Part shown: in pieces, positions 15,666 through 27,976 of the stretch
Position numbering within the stretch: the stretch's first letter is position 1
Layout: every line of letters starts with the position of its first letter
The notes under the pieces: model-generated
What the model was told of the DNA's origin: nothing
Seen by the model: only the letters and a program-made list of their open reading frames with translations
The model's database searches: none
Program-made: the position numbers and the translations under genes
NCBI GenBank assembly: GCA_028277795.1
Contig: JANQFP010000052.1
Coordinates: forward strand, 1-64,000
Direction: 5' to 3'
DNA length: 64,000 nucleotides
Origin: Rhodospirillales bacterium
GTDB lineage: Bacteria > Pseudomonadota > Alphaproteobacteria > Rhodospirillales > JANQFP01

Positions 15666-18600
15666 TCACGCGGGCTCGCCGGCCGCCGCAGGGGCCCCGG
15701 ACTCCGGTTTTGCCGGGGTTGCGGCTGTCAACCCGAAATCGTCGAGGATGGTGTAGAAGGCCGGCACCATCACCAGGACCAGGACGGTGGCCGAGAACAA
15801 CCCGAAGGCCAGGGCGGCGACCAGGGGGACCAGGACCTGGGCCTGGAGGCTGGTCTCCGTGAGCAGCGGCATCAGGCCGGCCACGGTGGTCAGCGAGGTC
15901 AGCAGGATGGCGCGGAACCGCTGGCGGCTGGCGGCCTGGGCGGCCTCCGGGATGGGCAGTCCGGCGGCGGCGCCCAGCTTGATGAAGCGGACCAGGAGAA
16001 TCGAGTCGTTGACCACCACGCCGGCCAGGGACGCCGCCCCCACCACGCTGGGCATGGACAGCTCGAGCCCCATGGCCAGATGGCCCCAGACGACGCCGAT
16101 GGCGCCGAGGGGAATGGCGGTCATGACCACCACCGGTTCGATGTAGCTGCGGAACTGGAAGCTGAGGATGAGGAAAACCCCGATCAGCCCGATCAGGAAA
16201 TTGCGTCCCAGGGACTTGCCGGTGACGGCCGCCTCCTTGGCCTGGCCGCGCAGCTCGACGCGGACTCCGGGATGGCGTTGGTGGAAGTCCGTCAGGAAGC
16301 GGTCGACGGTGTGGCCGATGATGTCGTTGGCGTTGGCCACGGCCGTGTCCACGTCGCCCTGCAGGGTGACGGTGCGCAGCCCGTTGACCCGGGCGATGCG
16401 CGCGAACCCGCGCCCCACCTCCAGGGACGCCACCGTGTTGAGCGGGACCTGCTGGCCGTCGGCGCCGGTCACCGTGAAGTACTCGAGATCGGCCAGGCTG
16501 TCGCGGTCGCTGGCGGCGAGGCGGATGTCGATTTCCAGCGATTCGGATCCCACCTGCACCTCGTCGGCCTCCCGCCCCTGGAAAGCCGAGCGCAGCTGGG
16601 CGGCGATGTCGGCCGCGTTCAGCCCCAGCACGCTGGCGCCCTCGCGCAGGCGGACCCGCACCTCCGGCTTTCCGGGGCGCAAGTCGTCCGACAGGTCGAG
16701 GACGCCCCGGTAGGACCGCAGCCACGCCTGGAGGTCCACCGAGGCGGCCTTCAGCGCCTCCAGGTCGCGGCCGTAGAGCCGGATGTCGATGGCGCGGCCC
16801 GCCGGGCCGATCTGCCGTTCCGCGAACTTCAGCGACAGCACGTCGGGCACGGTGCCGACCACGTCCCGCCAGCGGTTGATGACCTCGTCCATGGGGGCGT
16901 CGCGGATCTCCGAGCCGAGCAGGTCGGCGGTGATGGTGGCCACGTGGGGGCCGCTCTCGAAGGCGTCGGTGTTCCTGCCGTACTCGATGCCGATGTTGCG
17001 GACCAGGTCCTGGCCGCCGGGCTGGCGGGGCCGGAAGTCCTCGTTGATGCGGTCCAGGGCGTCGCGCACCCGCGCCACCACGGACTCGGTGCGCGCCAGG
17101 GGCGTCCCCTGGGGCAACAGGATGCGGGCCTGCATGACGTCGCCCTCCAGGTCGGGGAAGGCGCGGAACTTGAGGACGCCGCCGGCGACCATGCTCACCG
17201 AGATCAGCAGCGCCGCCAGCACCAAACCCACGGTCAGGTAGCGCCACTGCACCGCCCAGTCGGCGGCCCGCCCCGCCACCTCCTCGCGCAGCCAGTCGAT
17301 GGCCGCCTCGATGCGCCGGCGCGCCGCCGACGGCTCGGGACCCTCGGCGGCGAGCGCGCCTTTCAGGTGGTGGGGCAGGACCAGGAACGCCTCGATCAGA
17401 CTGACCGCCAGGGTGGTGATGAGGATGACCGGCATCACCTTGAGGATGTGTCCCATGTCGCCCTTGAGGAAGGCCAGCCCGCCGAAGATGCAGATAGTGG
17501 TGAGGAATGACGAGAGGACGCCCGGGGCGACCTCGCGGGCGCCGTCCACCGAAGCGTCGATGACCGACTTGCCGCGCCGCCGGTGGGTGGCGATGTTCTC
17601 GGACAGCACGATGGCGTCGTCCATCAGCAGGCCGACGGCGATCAGCAGCGCCACCAGGGTGATCATGTCGAACGAGTAGCCGATGACCGCCATGGCGGCG
17701 ATGGTGCCGAGGAACGATACCGGCAGCCCCATGGTCACCCAGAAGGCGTAACGCATGCTGAAGAACAGCCACATGGTGAGGAACACCAGGCCGAGGCCTT
17801 GAAGACCGTTGCGCAGCAGCATGGTCAGCCGGTCGCGCACGATGGACGAGACGTCCTGGGTCAGGGCGTAGGTGGTGCCGGGAGGGGCCCGGGCTTGGCG
17901 CTCGGCCAGGTCGGCCTTCAGAGCGTCGACCACATCGAGGGTGTCATCGCCCTTGGCCTTCTCCACCAGCAGGTAAGCGGCCTGCTGGCCGTTGAACACG
18001 CTCTTGTCCTCGTCCCGCTCGAAACGGTCGGTGATGGTGGCGATGTCGCCCAGGCGGATCTCGGCGCCGCTGCTCGCCGCCACCACCACGAGGTCCTCGA
18101 ACTCCCGCGGCGCCCGGCGCTCGTCGGCGAAGCGGATCAGTACCGTGCGGTCGCCGCTCTCGATGGAGCCGCTGGGCAGGTCGACGCTCTGGTTGGCGAC
18201 CACACGGGCCAGGTCGTCGACGCTGAGGCCGTACTGGCGCAGGGTATCGGCCGGCACTTCGATGCGGATCTGATGGTCCGAGAACCCCAGCACCTGGACC
18301 CGGGCGACGCCGGGCAGCAGCAGCAGGTCGTCCTTCACCGCCTCGGCGTGGAGCTTGAGGTGGGAGGCCGACATGGGGCCGGTGATGGTGGCCACGGCGA
18401 CGAAATCGTGGCGTTCGAGCTGCTTGATGACCGGCGTCTCGGTGTCGCCGGGAAAGGTGTCGATGGCGTCCACCTCGGACTTGACGTCCTCGAGGAAGCG
18501 GTTGATATCGCCGCCCTCGCGCATCTCCAGGGTGGCGATGCCGACGCCCTCGCGCGCCTCGCAGCGGATTTCCTCCAGGTTGTCGACCCGGTCGGCGGCG

Positions 18601-18800
18601 TCCTCGATGCGCTGGCAGATGCCGTCCTCCACCTCTTCGGCGGCGGCCCCGAGGTAGGGCACCCGGACCTCCACCTTGTCGGCGGGGATGTCGGGAAAGG
18701 TCTCGCGCTTGACGTCGCACGACGCGATCAGGCCGATGGTGATGAAGGCCACCATCACCAGGTTGGCCGCCGTCGGATGGGCGGCGAAGTAGCGGATCAC
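15666..18800 (-). CDS. RND efflux pump inner-membrane transporter (HAE1 type)
   Basis: Proton-driven inner-membrane exporter of 1044 aa. Family marks include the N-terminal VIRYFAAHPTAANLVMVAF, the acidic pair within TM4 in AVGLLMDDAIVLSENIATHR, and the C-half ASLAGVVVNDSILLVRF. Two large periplasmic porter regions follow TM1 and TM7. The start is GTG 18800, which overlaps the adaptor's stop as GTGA. An open frame extends upstream to 19232 but that part belongs to the adaptor gene in another frame. Substrate (drug, lipid or metabolite) is not predictable; no outer-membrane TolC-type gene is adjacent, so a shared one must be used. Confidence 0.93.
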   Translation of the reverse strand: MIRYFAAHPTAANLVMVAFITIGLIASCDVKRETFPDIPADKVEVRVPYLGAAAEEVEDGICQRIEDAADRVDNLEEIRCEAREGVGIATLEMREGGDINRFLEDVKSEVDAIDTFPGDTETPVIKQLERHDFVAVATITGPMSASHLKLHAEAVKDDLLLLPGVARVQVLGFSDHQIRIEVPADTLRQYGLSVDDLARVVANQSVDLPSGSIESGDRTVLIRFADERRAPREFEDLVVVAASSGAEIRLGDIATITDRFERDEDKSVFNGQQAAYLLVEKAKGDDTLDVVDALKADLAERQARAPPGTTYALTQDVSSIVRDRLTMLLRNGLQGLGLVFLTMWLFFSMRYAFWVTMGLPVSFLGTIAAMAVIGYSFDMITLVALLIAVGLLMDDAIVLSENIATHRRRGKSVIDASVDGAREVAPGVLSSFLTTICIFGGLAFLKGDMGHILKVMPVILITTLAVSLIEAFLVLPHHLKGALAAEGPEPSAARRRIEAAIDWLREEVAGRAADWAVQWRYLTVGLVLAALLISVSMVAGGVLKFRAFPDLEGDVMQARILLPQGTPLARTESVVARVRDALDRINEDFRPRQPGGQDLVRNIGIEYGRNTDAFESGPHVATITADLLGSEIRDAPMDEVINRWRDVVGTVPDVLSLKFAERQIGPAGRAIDIRLYGRDLEALKAASVDLQAWLRSYRGVLDLSDDLRPGKPEVRVRLREGASVLGLNAADIAAQLRSAFQGREADEVQVGSESLEIDIRLAASDRDSLADLEYFTVTGADGQQVPLNTVASLEVGRGFARIARVNGLRTVTLQGDVDTAVANANDIIGHTVDRFLTDFHQRHPGVRVELRGQAKEAAVTGKSLGRNFLIGLIGVFLILSFQFRSYIEPVVVMTAIPLGAIGVVWGHLAMGLELSMPSVVGAASLAGVVVNDSILLVRFIKLGAAAGLPIPEAAQAASRQRFRAILLTSLTTVAGLMPLLTETSLQAQVLVPLVAALAFGLFSATVLVLVMVPAFYTILDDFGLTAATPAKPESGAPAAAGEPA

Positions 18801-20173
18801 CGGACGGGTCCCTCGCCGTGGGCTTCCGCGACCAGGGACCGGGCGGCCTCGGCGTCGTCCACGGGATCCAGCAGCATGCCTTCGATGGCCGGGATCAGGT
18901 CCGAGATGACCACCCGCTCGCCGGGCTCGAGGCCGGACTCGATGGCGGCGAAGTTGGTCTGCAGGAACAGCGGCGTGACGACCCTCTTCTTGAGGCGGCT
19001 GTCGGCGCCGACCACGTACACGTGGCGGCCGTGCAGGGCGGACCGCGGCACCACCACCACGCCCGGCCGTGGCCGGCCGCGGAACTCCACCTCCACGTAC
19101 ATGTTCTTGGCCAATGGCGGGCGGATCCCGGGCCGGGCCTGCTTGTAGGCCTCGTCGACGGCGGCGATGACGCCCACGGTGCGGGTCTGCGGATCGATGG
19201 TGTCGTTGAAGCGGGCCACCCGCGCTGGCCATTCAACGGTCAGGTCGCCGGCGTGCAGCCGCACGATCGGCGACAGCCCCAATAGGCGCTCCAACTCGCC
19301 CATCACGCTGGCCGGATCGATGGGGCCGGTGTCGGTGGGCGCGATGATGTTCATGAGCTTGTCGAGGGGGATCTGCGCCGCCACCTCGGAGACGTCGATG
19401 CTGTCGAACACGGCGAGCACCTGGCCCGGGGTGGCGTACTGGGCGCGCTCGACCCGCACCTCGGCGATGCGGCCGTCGAAGGGGGTGGTGACGACGGTGC
19501 GTTCCAGGTCGAGCCGGGCGTCGGCCAGGCGCGCCCGGTCGAGGGCGAGCTGCGCCTCCAGGGTCTGGCGCTCCGCCGGGATCAGGTTGAGGGTGTTGCG
19601 CTGGGCCTGCACGTTCATCTGGCCCGCCAGCACGGAGCGCTCGGCCTCGTCGACGGCTGCCTGGGAGACGTTCTTGCGGGCCACAAGCGCCCGCTTGCGC
19701 TCCAGGTCCTTGCGGCTGAGGGTGAGCGCGCGCTCCTCGATGGCCAGCGACGCGCGGGCGTTCTCCTCGCGCACCGCGAGCTCGGCCAACTGGGCCTGCA
19801 CCGAACGTACCGAGGCCTCGATCTGGGCGACGGCGAGCTCGTAGTCGGTGGGGTCGATGCGCAGCAGCTCGGCGCCGCCGGGCAGGATGGCGCCGCGCTT
19901 GTACTGGGGATGGACGGAGACGATCTTGCCGCCCACCTCGGCCACCGCCTCCCACACCGTGCCCGGCTCGACGTTGCCGTAGCCGAGCGCGCGCGGCACC
20001 ACGGTGACCGCCGGCGCCGCCATCACCCGCACCATGGTCGTGGTCTCCGTCGGCGGCGTCTGGGTAGGCGCGTCGCGGCCGCGCGTGGCGACCACCAGCA
20101 CCACGACGCCGACCGCCACCGGCGGCAGCAGCATCAGCCGCCGGAACAGGGTGCTCTTGAGGAACGCGGTCAT
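18797..20173 (-). CDS. RND efflux periplasmic adaptor (membrane fusion protein)
   Basis: The 458-aa adaptor linking the RND pump to an outer-membrane channel. After a single N-terminal membrane anchor (LMLLPPVAVGVVVLVV) come the lipoyl-like half LGYGNVEPGTVWEAVAEVGG, a long alpha-hairpin (about residues 120-230, many A/E/L/R heptads), the second lipoyl half VVTTPFDGRIAEVRVERAQY, and the beta-barrel and proximal domains. ATG 20173 was chosen because the membrane anchor follows directly; the open frame to 20281 adds an unlikely leader. It is first in a two-gene operon with the pump (4-base overlap). Confidence 0.92.
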   Translation of the reverse strand: MTAFLKSTLFRRLMLLPPVAVGVVVLVVATRGRDAPTQTPPTETTTMVRVMAAPAVTVVPRALGYGNVEPGTVWEAVAEVGGKIVSVHPQYKRGAILPGGAELLRIDPTDYELAVAQIEASVRSVQAQLAELAVREENARASLAIEERALTLSRKDLERKRALVARKNVSQAAVDEAERSVLAGQMNVQAQRNTLNLIPAERQTLEAQLALDRARLADARLDLERTVVTTPFDGRIAEVRVERAQYATPGQVLAVFDSIDVSEVAAQIPLDKLMNIIAPTDTGPIDPASVMGELERLLGLSPIVRLHAGDLTVEWPARVARFNDTIDPQTRTVGVIAAVDEAYKQARPGIRPPLAKNMYVEVEFRGRPRPGVVVVPRSALHGRHVYVVGADSRLKKRVVTPLFLQTNFAAIESGLEPGERVVISDLIPAIEGMLLDPVDDAEAARSLVAEAHGEGPVR

Positions 20174-20299
20174 CGGTGGCCGGGCGCCGCCAGGGTTGTC
20201 GATTTGGTGGTCCGACGCATGACGCGGATTGTCGTCCACGTCGGGGCAACGCACAAGTCCCGCGCGCGGTACGTCAGCCAAGCGTCAAAGGCGTGTCGA

Positions 20300-22639
20300 T
20301 CAGTCGGCGATGCGGGCCAATCCGACGATGACGAAATAGGCTAGGACGTATCCGGCGAGTTGGTGCACATAGAAGTAAAAGCGCGGCCACCGCCCTTCGA
20401 CATCGATATCGTAATGACACTCGCGCAGTTTGACCACCGGCAGCAGCATGTCGAGGCTATAGCCGATGGCAAAAGCCGAGCCGAGCCGTTTGCCTCCGCG
20501 GGAGCGCCAAAAGATAATGGTTCCAATGGTCCAAAGCAGGAGCATCCAGCCCAGGGCGTTGTAGAGCCGATAGCCATGGCCGGTGACCGCCCAGTTGACG
20601 GTCAACCGCACCCATTCGCCGCCGGTTTCGCCGGAGCGTTTACGCTCCAAGCTGGCGTAGAGGATGTCGTCCGCCTTGTCGTCGTTCCCGGCGGCGCGGA
20701 GGATCTTGGCCAACTGCTGGTATGGTTGCGGGGAGTAGTCATCCTGCTTTTTCAGCCAGTCGATCCACCACTTGGTTTCCCGCCGCGCCATGTCGCTCCC
20801 CTCGTCGGCCTTGAAACCGCCGAGGTGGTCATACTTGAAACCGTCGAGCTCTAGTTTTTCCGGCCAAGCGTCGGGCAGATCCTGCAGGGTCGAGGCTCCC
20901 GCGTTGCGGAGGATGAGCTTTGCCCCTGGATTCCACTTCGCGGGTCCGTGGGTCGACGATCCAAGGGCTAGCTCGCCACTGATCTGGGTACCGCTGAGAT
21001 CTAAACTGGAGAACTGGGCCCCTGAGACATCGAGGTTGCCCGACACATGCACAAACAAAAGATCGACAGATTTGGAGAACTGGGCTTCTCGCAAAAACAA
21101 GTCGCGACCTACCTTCGTTCTTTCCATATGCACCTTGCCAGAGAATTTGGAACGAAACGTAGCCAATTGCCCACCTACCTCGGCTCCGAGCAGCCAGACG
21201 TCAACGAACTCGGATTCGCGGCTCATTAACAAATTCCCACCTAACTCCAAGCTCTCCATGTTCAGGAGGCCGCCAAATGTGGAGCCTTCCATATCCAGGA
21301 CTCCACCGACCCTGGTGCCCTGGAGCCTGACGTCAGCGAACTCAGCCCCTCCGCGCATGAACAAGCTCCCATCCACCTCCGCTCCGTCCATATCCAGCGC
21401 GCCAGTGAATGTAGAGCTCTGTACTTCAACGTTTCCTAGCACCTTGGCACCGAAGAGCCTGACATCAGCGAACTTTGCCTTGCGTCGCATGAACAGACTC
21501 CCTCCGACCTGCATGCCATCCATTACCAGCGCGCCGGAAAACTCGGAGCCGTCCATGAGCACGTTTGCGTCTACCCTAACGCCGCTAAGCCTGACGTTGG
21601 CGAACTTGGATTGACCGGACATAATCAGGCCCCCTCCAATCTCCGCTCGATCCATAGTCAGAGTGCCCGCAAATGTGGAACCGCGTATCTCCAGGACGCG
21701 GCCCACCTTGGCGTCAAGAAGCGTAACGTCGGCGAGCTGCGCCGTGCCGACCATGAACAGATTCCCATTCACCTCCATTCCCGCCATGCCCAAAGTGCCT
21801 GCGATCGTAGAGCCTTCGATTTCAACGTTTCCGCGCACCTTGGAATCGAAGAGTCTGACGTTGGAGGTTTTTGCCTTGTTTCGCATGGACAAAATTCCAC
21901 CGACCTGCGTACGATCCATAAACAGCGTGCCGGCAACGTTGGAGCCGTCCATTGTCACCCCCCCACCAACCTTGGCATCGATGAGCCACACCTCGCCAAA
22001 CTTGGCACCACCGCTCATGAATAAATTCCCGCCTATTTCCGCTCCGTAAGTGTTCAACACGCCCGTGAACCCGGAACCAACCATAGACAGGTTCCCACCT
22101 ACTTTGGCGCCGATGAGTTCGACGTTTGTGAAACTGGCCTTGCCACGCATCAGCAGGTTCCCGCTGACCTCTACTTCGTTCATGTTCAATGTGTCAGCGA
22201 ATTCGGAGGATTCGAGAGAAAGATTCGCTGCGAACTTGGCACGGGCGAAAGAGACCTGAGCGGAGAAGCGAGAACGATCCAGCCAAAGATCGTGGTCAAT
22301 TCTTGCGCCTTCCAGGTCCAAAGGCTCTTGGAAAACAGCGCCCACAATGCGCACGCCAATGCGCGTGGTAGCTGAGCGCCAAGGGTCGTGGAGCAGTATT
22401 GTTTCAAGGAACTCGGGACGCAGTTCAGGGCTCAGGTCGGCTGAGCGGAGATCGGCGATCTCCCCAACGCACACCCGGTCCCATACCCAATGCTCCACTT
22501 GAGTCCATTTAGAATGCGGGGCCGTCCGACAAGGGCCGTCGGGAAGTGCTGGGCCACCGTTGCTTAGAGCTGGGGCGACGGTCACCATGGAAACAAGCGC
22601 GCCCGCCAACAAGGCCGCGTGTAACGCGCGCAAAAGCAT
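20300..22639 (-). CDS. exported beta-helix protein with eight exact-length 44-residue repeats and C-terminal membrane helices
   Basis: A 779-aa protein with a signal peptide (MLLRALHAALLAGALV...) and a long right-handed beta-helix-like repeat region. Residues 151-502 are eight units of exactly 44 residues; the consensus resembles LxMDGAEVGGxLFMRGGAKF, then ADVRLxGAKVGGNVxMxGST, then FAGT. A degenerate ninth unit follows. Each unit splits into two 22-residue rungs. After the helix comes a helical stretch (PYQQLAKILRAAGNDDKADD), common in repeat proteins of this type, and then two or three membrane helices ending YVLAYFVIVGLARIAD. The repeats should face the periplasm, anchored by the C-terminus. 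ATG 22639 has GGAGGT just ahead. Function unknown; a scaffold or binding surface is inference. Confidence 0.8.
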   Translation of the reverse strand: MLLRALHAALLAGALVSMVTVAPALSNGGPALPDGPCRTAPHSKWTQVEHWVWDRVCVGEIADLRSADLSPELRPEFLETILLHDPWRSATTRIGVRIVGAVFQEPLDLEGARIDHDLWLDRSRFSAQVSFARAKFAANLSLESSEFADTLNMNEVEVSGNLLMRGKASFTNVELIGAKVGGNLSMVGSGFTGVLNTYGAEIGGNLFMSGGAKFGEVWLIDAKVGGGVTMDGSNVAGTLFMDRTQVGGILSMRNKAKTSNVRLFDSKVRGNVEIEGSTIAGTLGMAGMEVNGNLFMVGTAQLADVTLLDAKVGRVLEIRGSTFAGTLTMDRAEIGGGLIMSGQSKFANVRLSGVRVDANVLMDGSEFSGALVMDGMQVGGSLFMRRKAKFADVRLFGAKVLGNVEVQSSTFTGALDMDGAEVDGSLFMRGGAEFADVRLQGTRVGGVLDMEGSTFGGLLNMESLELGGNLLMSRESEFVDVWLLGAEVGGQLATFRSKFSGKVHMERTKVGRDLFLREAQFSKSVDLLFVHVSGNLDVSGAQFSSLDLSGTQISGELALGSSTHGPAKWNPGAKLILRNAGASTLQDLPDAWPEKLELDGFKYDHLGGFKADEGSDMARRETKWWIDWLKKQDDYSPQPYQQLAKILRAAGNDDKADDILYASLERKRSGETGGEWVRLTVNWAVTGHGYRLYNALGWMLLLWTIGTIIFWRSRGGKRLGSAFAIGYSLDMLLPVVKLRECHYDIDVEGRWPRFYFYVHQLAGYVLAYFVIVGLARIAD
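21134..22189 (-). repeat. eight tandem 132-base units encoding 44-residue repeats
   Basis: Unit starts fall every 132 bases from 22189 down to 21134 with no insertion or deletion; the amino acid pattern is conserved while the bases have diverged, so the array is old and under selection for length. A ninth, weaker unit extends to about 21002. Confidence 0.85.
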
Positions 22640-22772
22640 GCCACCTCCACATAAACGAGCGTCCCGGGCGACGCTATCGACCTCGCCAAGATCGAACAAG
22701 CAGAAAGGCCGTGGAGGTGATAGGAAGGATCCAAGCGCGGGTTTAGTCTGCAGATAGGCCCGGTGCCCGCCC

Positions 22773-25550
<2,778 letters not shown>

Positions 25551-25750
25551 GTAGGTCCTCGGGAACAGCAATCGCACGACGGGACCGGCGCGCCGGCCTG
25601 CCGCCGCAGGCAAGAGATAGAGGCCGACCGCCCCCCTGTCAACGCGGGCGGCGGAGGCGCCCTTGTGCCGGTGCCGGCGATGTGCACAATCGGTCGCCCA
25701 TGCCCAACGTCACCGCCCGCCCGGTGACGCCGGAGAAAGGAAGTCCGATC

Positions 25751-26602
25751 ATGATCCGTCGCACCCTGCGCGCCGGCCTTCTCGCCGCGCTGCCCTGCCT
25801 GCTGCTGGCGTCGGTTCCGGCCCTGGCGGCGGAAGAGGACGCCGACCCCGTGGTCGCCCGGGTCAACGGCGCCGAGATCCACCTGTCCGACGTTGAACAG
25901 GCCCGTGAGGTCCTGCCCGAGCAGTACCGCCATGCGCCGCTGGCGGCCCTGTGGGAGCCCCTGCTGGCCATGCTCGTCGACGTCAAGCTGGTGGCGGCGG
26001 AGGCGCGGCGCCTGGGCCTGGACGAGGAGGTGGAATACAAGCGCGAGATGGACCGCATCGCCGACCGGGTCCTGCAGCAGGTGCTCCTGGGGCGGCACCT
26101 CAACGAGCGGATCACCGACGCCATGCTGCGCGACAAGTACGCGGCGATGGTGGCCGAGGCCGCCGGCATCGAAGAGGTGCGCGCCCGCCACATCCTGGTC
26201 GACACCGAGGCCCAGGCCCGCGAGATCATCGCCGAGCTGAAGGGCGGTGCCGATTTCGAGGCCCTCGCCCGCGAACGGTCCACCGGCCCCTCGGCGGCCA
26301 CCGGCGGCGATCTCGGCTACTTCCGCAAGGGCCAGATGGTGCCCACCTTCACCGAGGCGGCCTTCGCCCTCGAGGCGGGCGGGACCAGCGCCGAACCGGT
26401 GCACACCCGCTTCGGCTGGCACGTCATCAAGGTGGAGGACCGCCGGGCCGTGGAACCGCCCAGCTTCGAGGAGGCCGAGTCCGGCCTGCGCGAGGAGACC
26501 CGACGCGAGGTCCGCGACGCCTACCTCGACGACCTGCGCGAAGGCGCGGCCATCGAGCTGTTCAACCCCGACGGCTCCAAACCCGGTGCCGAAAAGCCGT
26601 GA
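25751..26602 (+). CDS. periplasmic parvulin-type peptidyl-prolyl isomerase
   Basis: Exported folding helper of 283 aa. A signal peptide (LLAALPCLLLASVPALA) leads to an N-terminal SurA-like helical part (VARVNGAEIHLSDVEQAREV) and one PpiC/rotamase domain: VRARHILVDTEAQAREII, GGDLGYFRKGQMVPTF and TRFGWHVIKVED. ATG 25751 has AAAGGAAG ahead of it; the upstream in-frame ATGs would bury the signal peptide. Its position back-to-back with secA fits a role in exported-protein maturation. Confidence 0.93.
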   Translation: MIRRTLRAGLLAALPCLLLASVPALAAEEDADPVVARVNGAEIHLSDVEQAREVLPEQYRHAPLAALWEPLLAMLVDVKLVAAEARRLGLDEEVEYKREMDRIADRVLQQVLLGRHLNERITDAMLRDKYAAMVAEAAGIEEVRARHILVDTEAQAREIIAELKGGADFEALARERSTGPSAATGGDLGYFRKGQMVPTFTEAAFALEAGGTSAEPVHTRFGWHVIKVEDRRAVEPPSFEEAESGLREETRREVRDAYLDDLREGAAIELFNPDGSKPGAEKP

Positions 26603-26740
26603 TGTAACTATTGGTTAACCCGGCCGGCCCGATAAAGAGCGTGTAAGGAGACATCGGAGCCCGTCCGCGCCGTCTCCGGCCGGCGTGGCGTACCGACGCC
26701 GCGCGCCGCCGTAACGGCCGGTCATACGTCTGTCTGCCCC

Positions 26741-27973
26741 ATGAGCCAGGTTTCGCCCCTCGCCCCCGAACGCTTTCCGGCTATGCCGGCCGTGGCCGGC
26801 GTGCGGCTGGCGGCGGCCGCCTGCGGTGTGCGCTACCGGGGCCGCGACGACGTGCTGTACGTGGAGCTGGCCGAAGGCACCACCGTCGCCGGCGCCTTCA
26901 CCAAGTCCGAGACCCGATCGGCTCCCGTCGACTGGTGCCGCAAGGCCCTGGTCGGCGGCACCGCCCGCGCCGTCGTGGTCAACGCCGGCAACGCCAACGC
27001 CTTCACCGGCCAGGCCGGCGTGGCGGCGGTGGAGCGGACGGTCCAGGCGGCGGCCGACCTGCTCGCCTGCCGGCCCAGCCGGGTGTTCGTGGCGTCCACA
27101 GGAGTCATCGGCGAGCCGCTGCCGGTGGAGCGCATCGTCGGTGCCCTGCCGGCGCTGCGCGACGGCCTCGGCGATGACGGCTGGGAGGCCGGGGCGCGGG
27201 CCATCATGACCACCGACACCTTCCCCAAGGGCGCCACCCGCCGGGTCCGGCTGGGCGGTGCCGAGGTGACCGTCAACGGCATCGCCAAGGGCGGCGGCAT
27301 GATCGGGCCCAACATGGCCACGGCACTGGCCTTCGTCTTCACCGACGCGACCATTCCGGCCTCCGTCCTGCAGGAGCTGATGGGCGGCGCCATCGAGCGG
27401 ACGTTCAATTGCGTCACCGTGGACGGGGATACCTCGACCAGCGACACCGCCCTGCTGTTCGCCACCGGGGCCGGGCCCGAACACCCGCCGGTGACCTCGG
27501 CCAAGGACCCGCAGGTCCAGGACTTCCGCACCGCCGTCGAGGAGGTGATGCTGGATCTCGCCCAGCAGCTGGCCCGTGACGGCGAGGGCGCGTCCAAGTT
27601 CGTCGCCATCACGGTCAGCGGCGCCGAGACCGACGCCGCTGCCCGCCGCATCGCCTTCTCCATTGCCCAATCGCCGCTGGTCAAGACCGCCATAGCCGGC
27701 GAGGACCCCAACTGGGGGCGCATCGTGATGGCGATCGGCAAGGCCGGCGAGGCGGTCGACCGCGATCGCACCAGCATCCGCATCGGTGGCATTCCGGTGG
27801 CCGCGGATGGCGGCCCCGTGGAAGGCTATGACGAGGCGCCGGTGGCCCTGCACATGAAAGGCCGCGAGATCCTCGTCGACGTGGACGTGGCGGTCGGCGG
27901 CGGCCGGGCCACCGTGTGGACCTGCGACCTGACCCACGACTACATCGCCATCAACGCCGACTACCGGAGTTGA
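26741..27973 (+). CDS. argJ: bifunctional ornithine acetyltransferase / N-acetylglutamate synthase
   Basis: Arginine biosynthesis enzyme of 410 aa that recycles acetyl groups from N-acetylornithine to glutamate. The autocleavage site is GGGMIGPNMATALAF, where the chain splits before the Thr, which then becomes the nucleophile. Other blocks are VVNAGNANAFTGQAG, FVASTGVIGEPLPV, TDTFPKGATRRVRLGG, and GEDPNWGRIVMAIGKAGE near the end. It is followed after three bases by a GNAT gene and probably shares its transcript. Confidence 0.97.
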   Translation: MSQVSPLAPERFPAMPAVAGVRLAAAACGVRYRGRDDVLYVELAEGTTVAGAFTKSETRSAPVDWCRKALVGGTARAVVVNAGNANAFTGQAGVAAVERTVQAAADLLACRPSRVFVASTGVIGEPLPVERIVGALPALRDGLGDDGWEAGARAIMTTDTFPKGATRRVRLGGAEVTVNGIAKGGGMIGPNMATALAFVFTDATIPASVLQELMGGAIERTFNCVTVDGDTSTSDTALLFATGAGPEHPPVTSAKDPQVQDFRTAVEEVMLDLAQQLARDGEGASKFVAITVSGAETDAAARRIAFSIAQSPLVKTAIAGEDPNWGRIVMAIGKAGEAVDRDRTSIRIGGIPVAADGGPVEGYDEAPVALHMKGREILVDVDVAVGGGRATVWTCDLTHDYIAINADYRS

Positions 27974-27976
27974 TCG

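Noticed and set aside
21002-22189. CRISPR or satellite-like DNA array
   Set aside because: The 132-base periodicity is in a single open frame, the bases of the units differ, and only the protein pattern is kept; it is a repeat protein.
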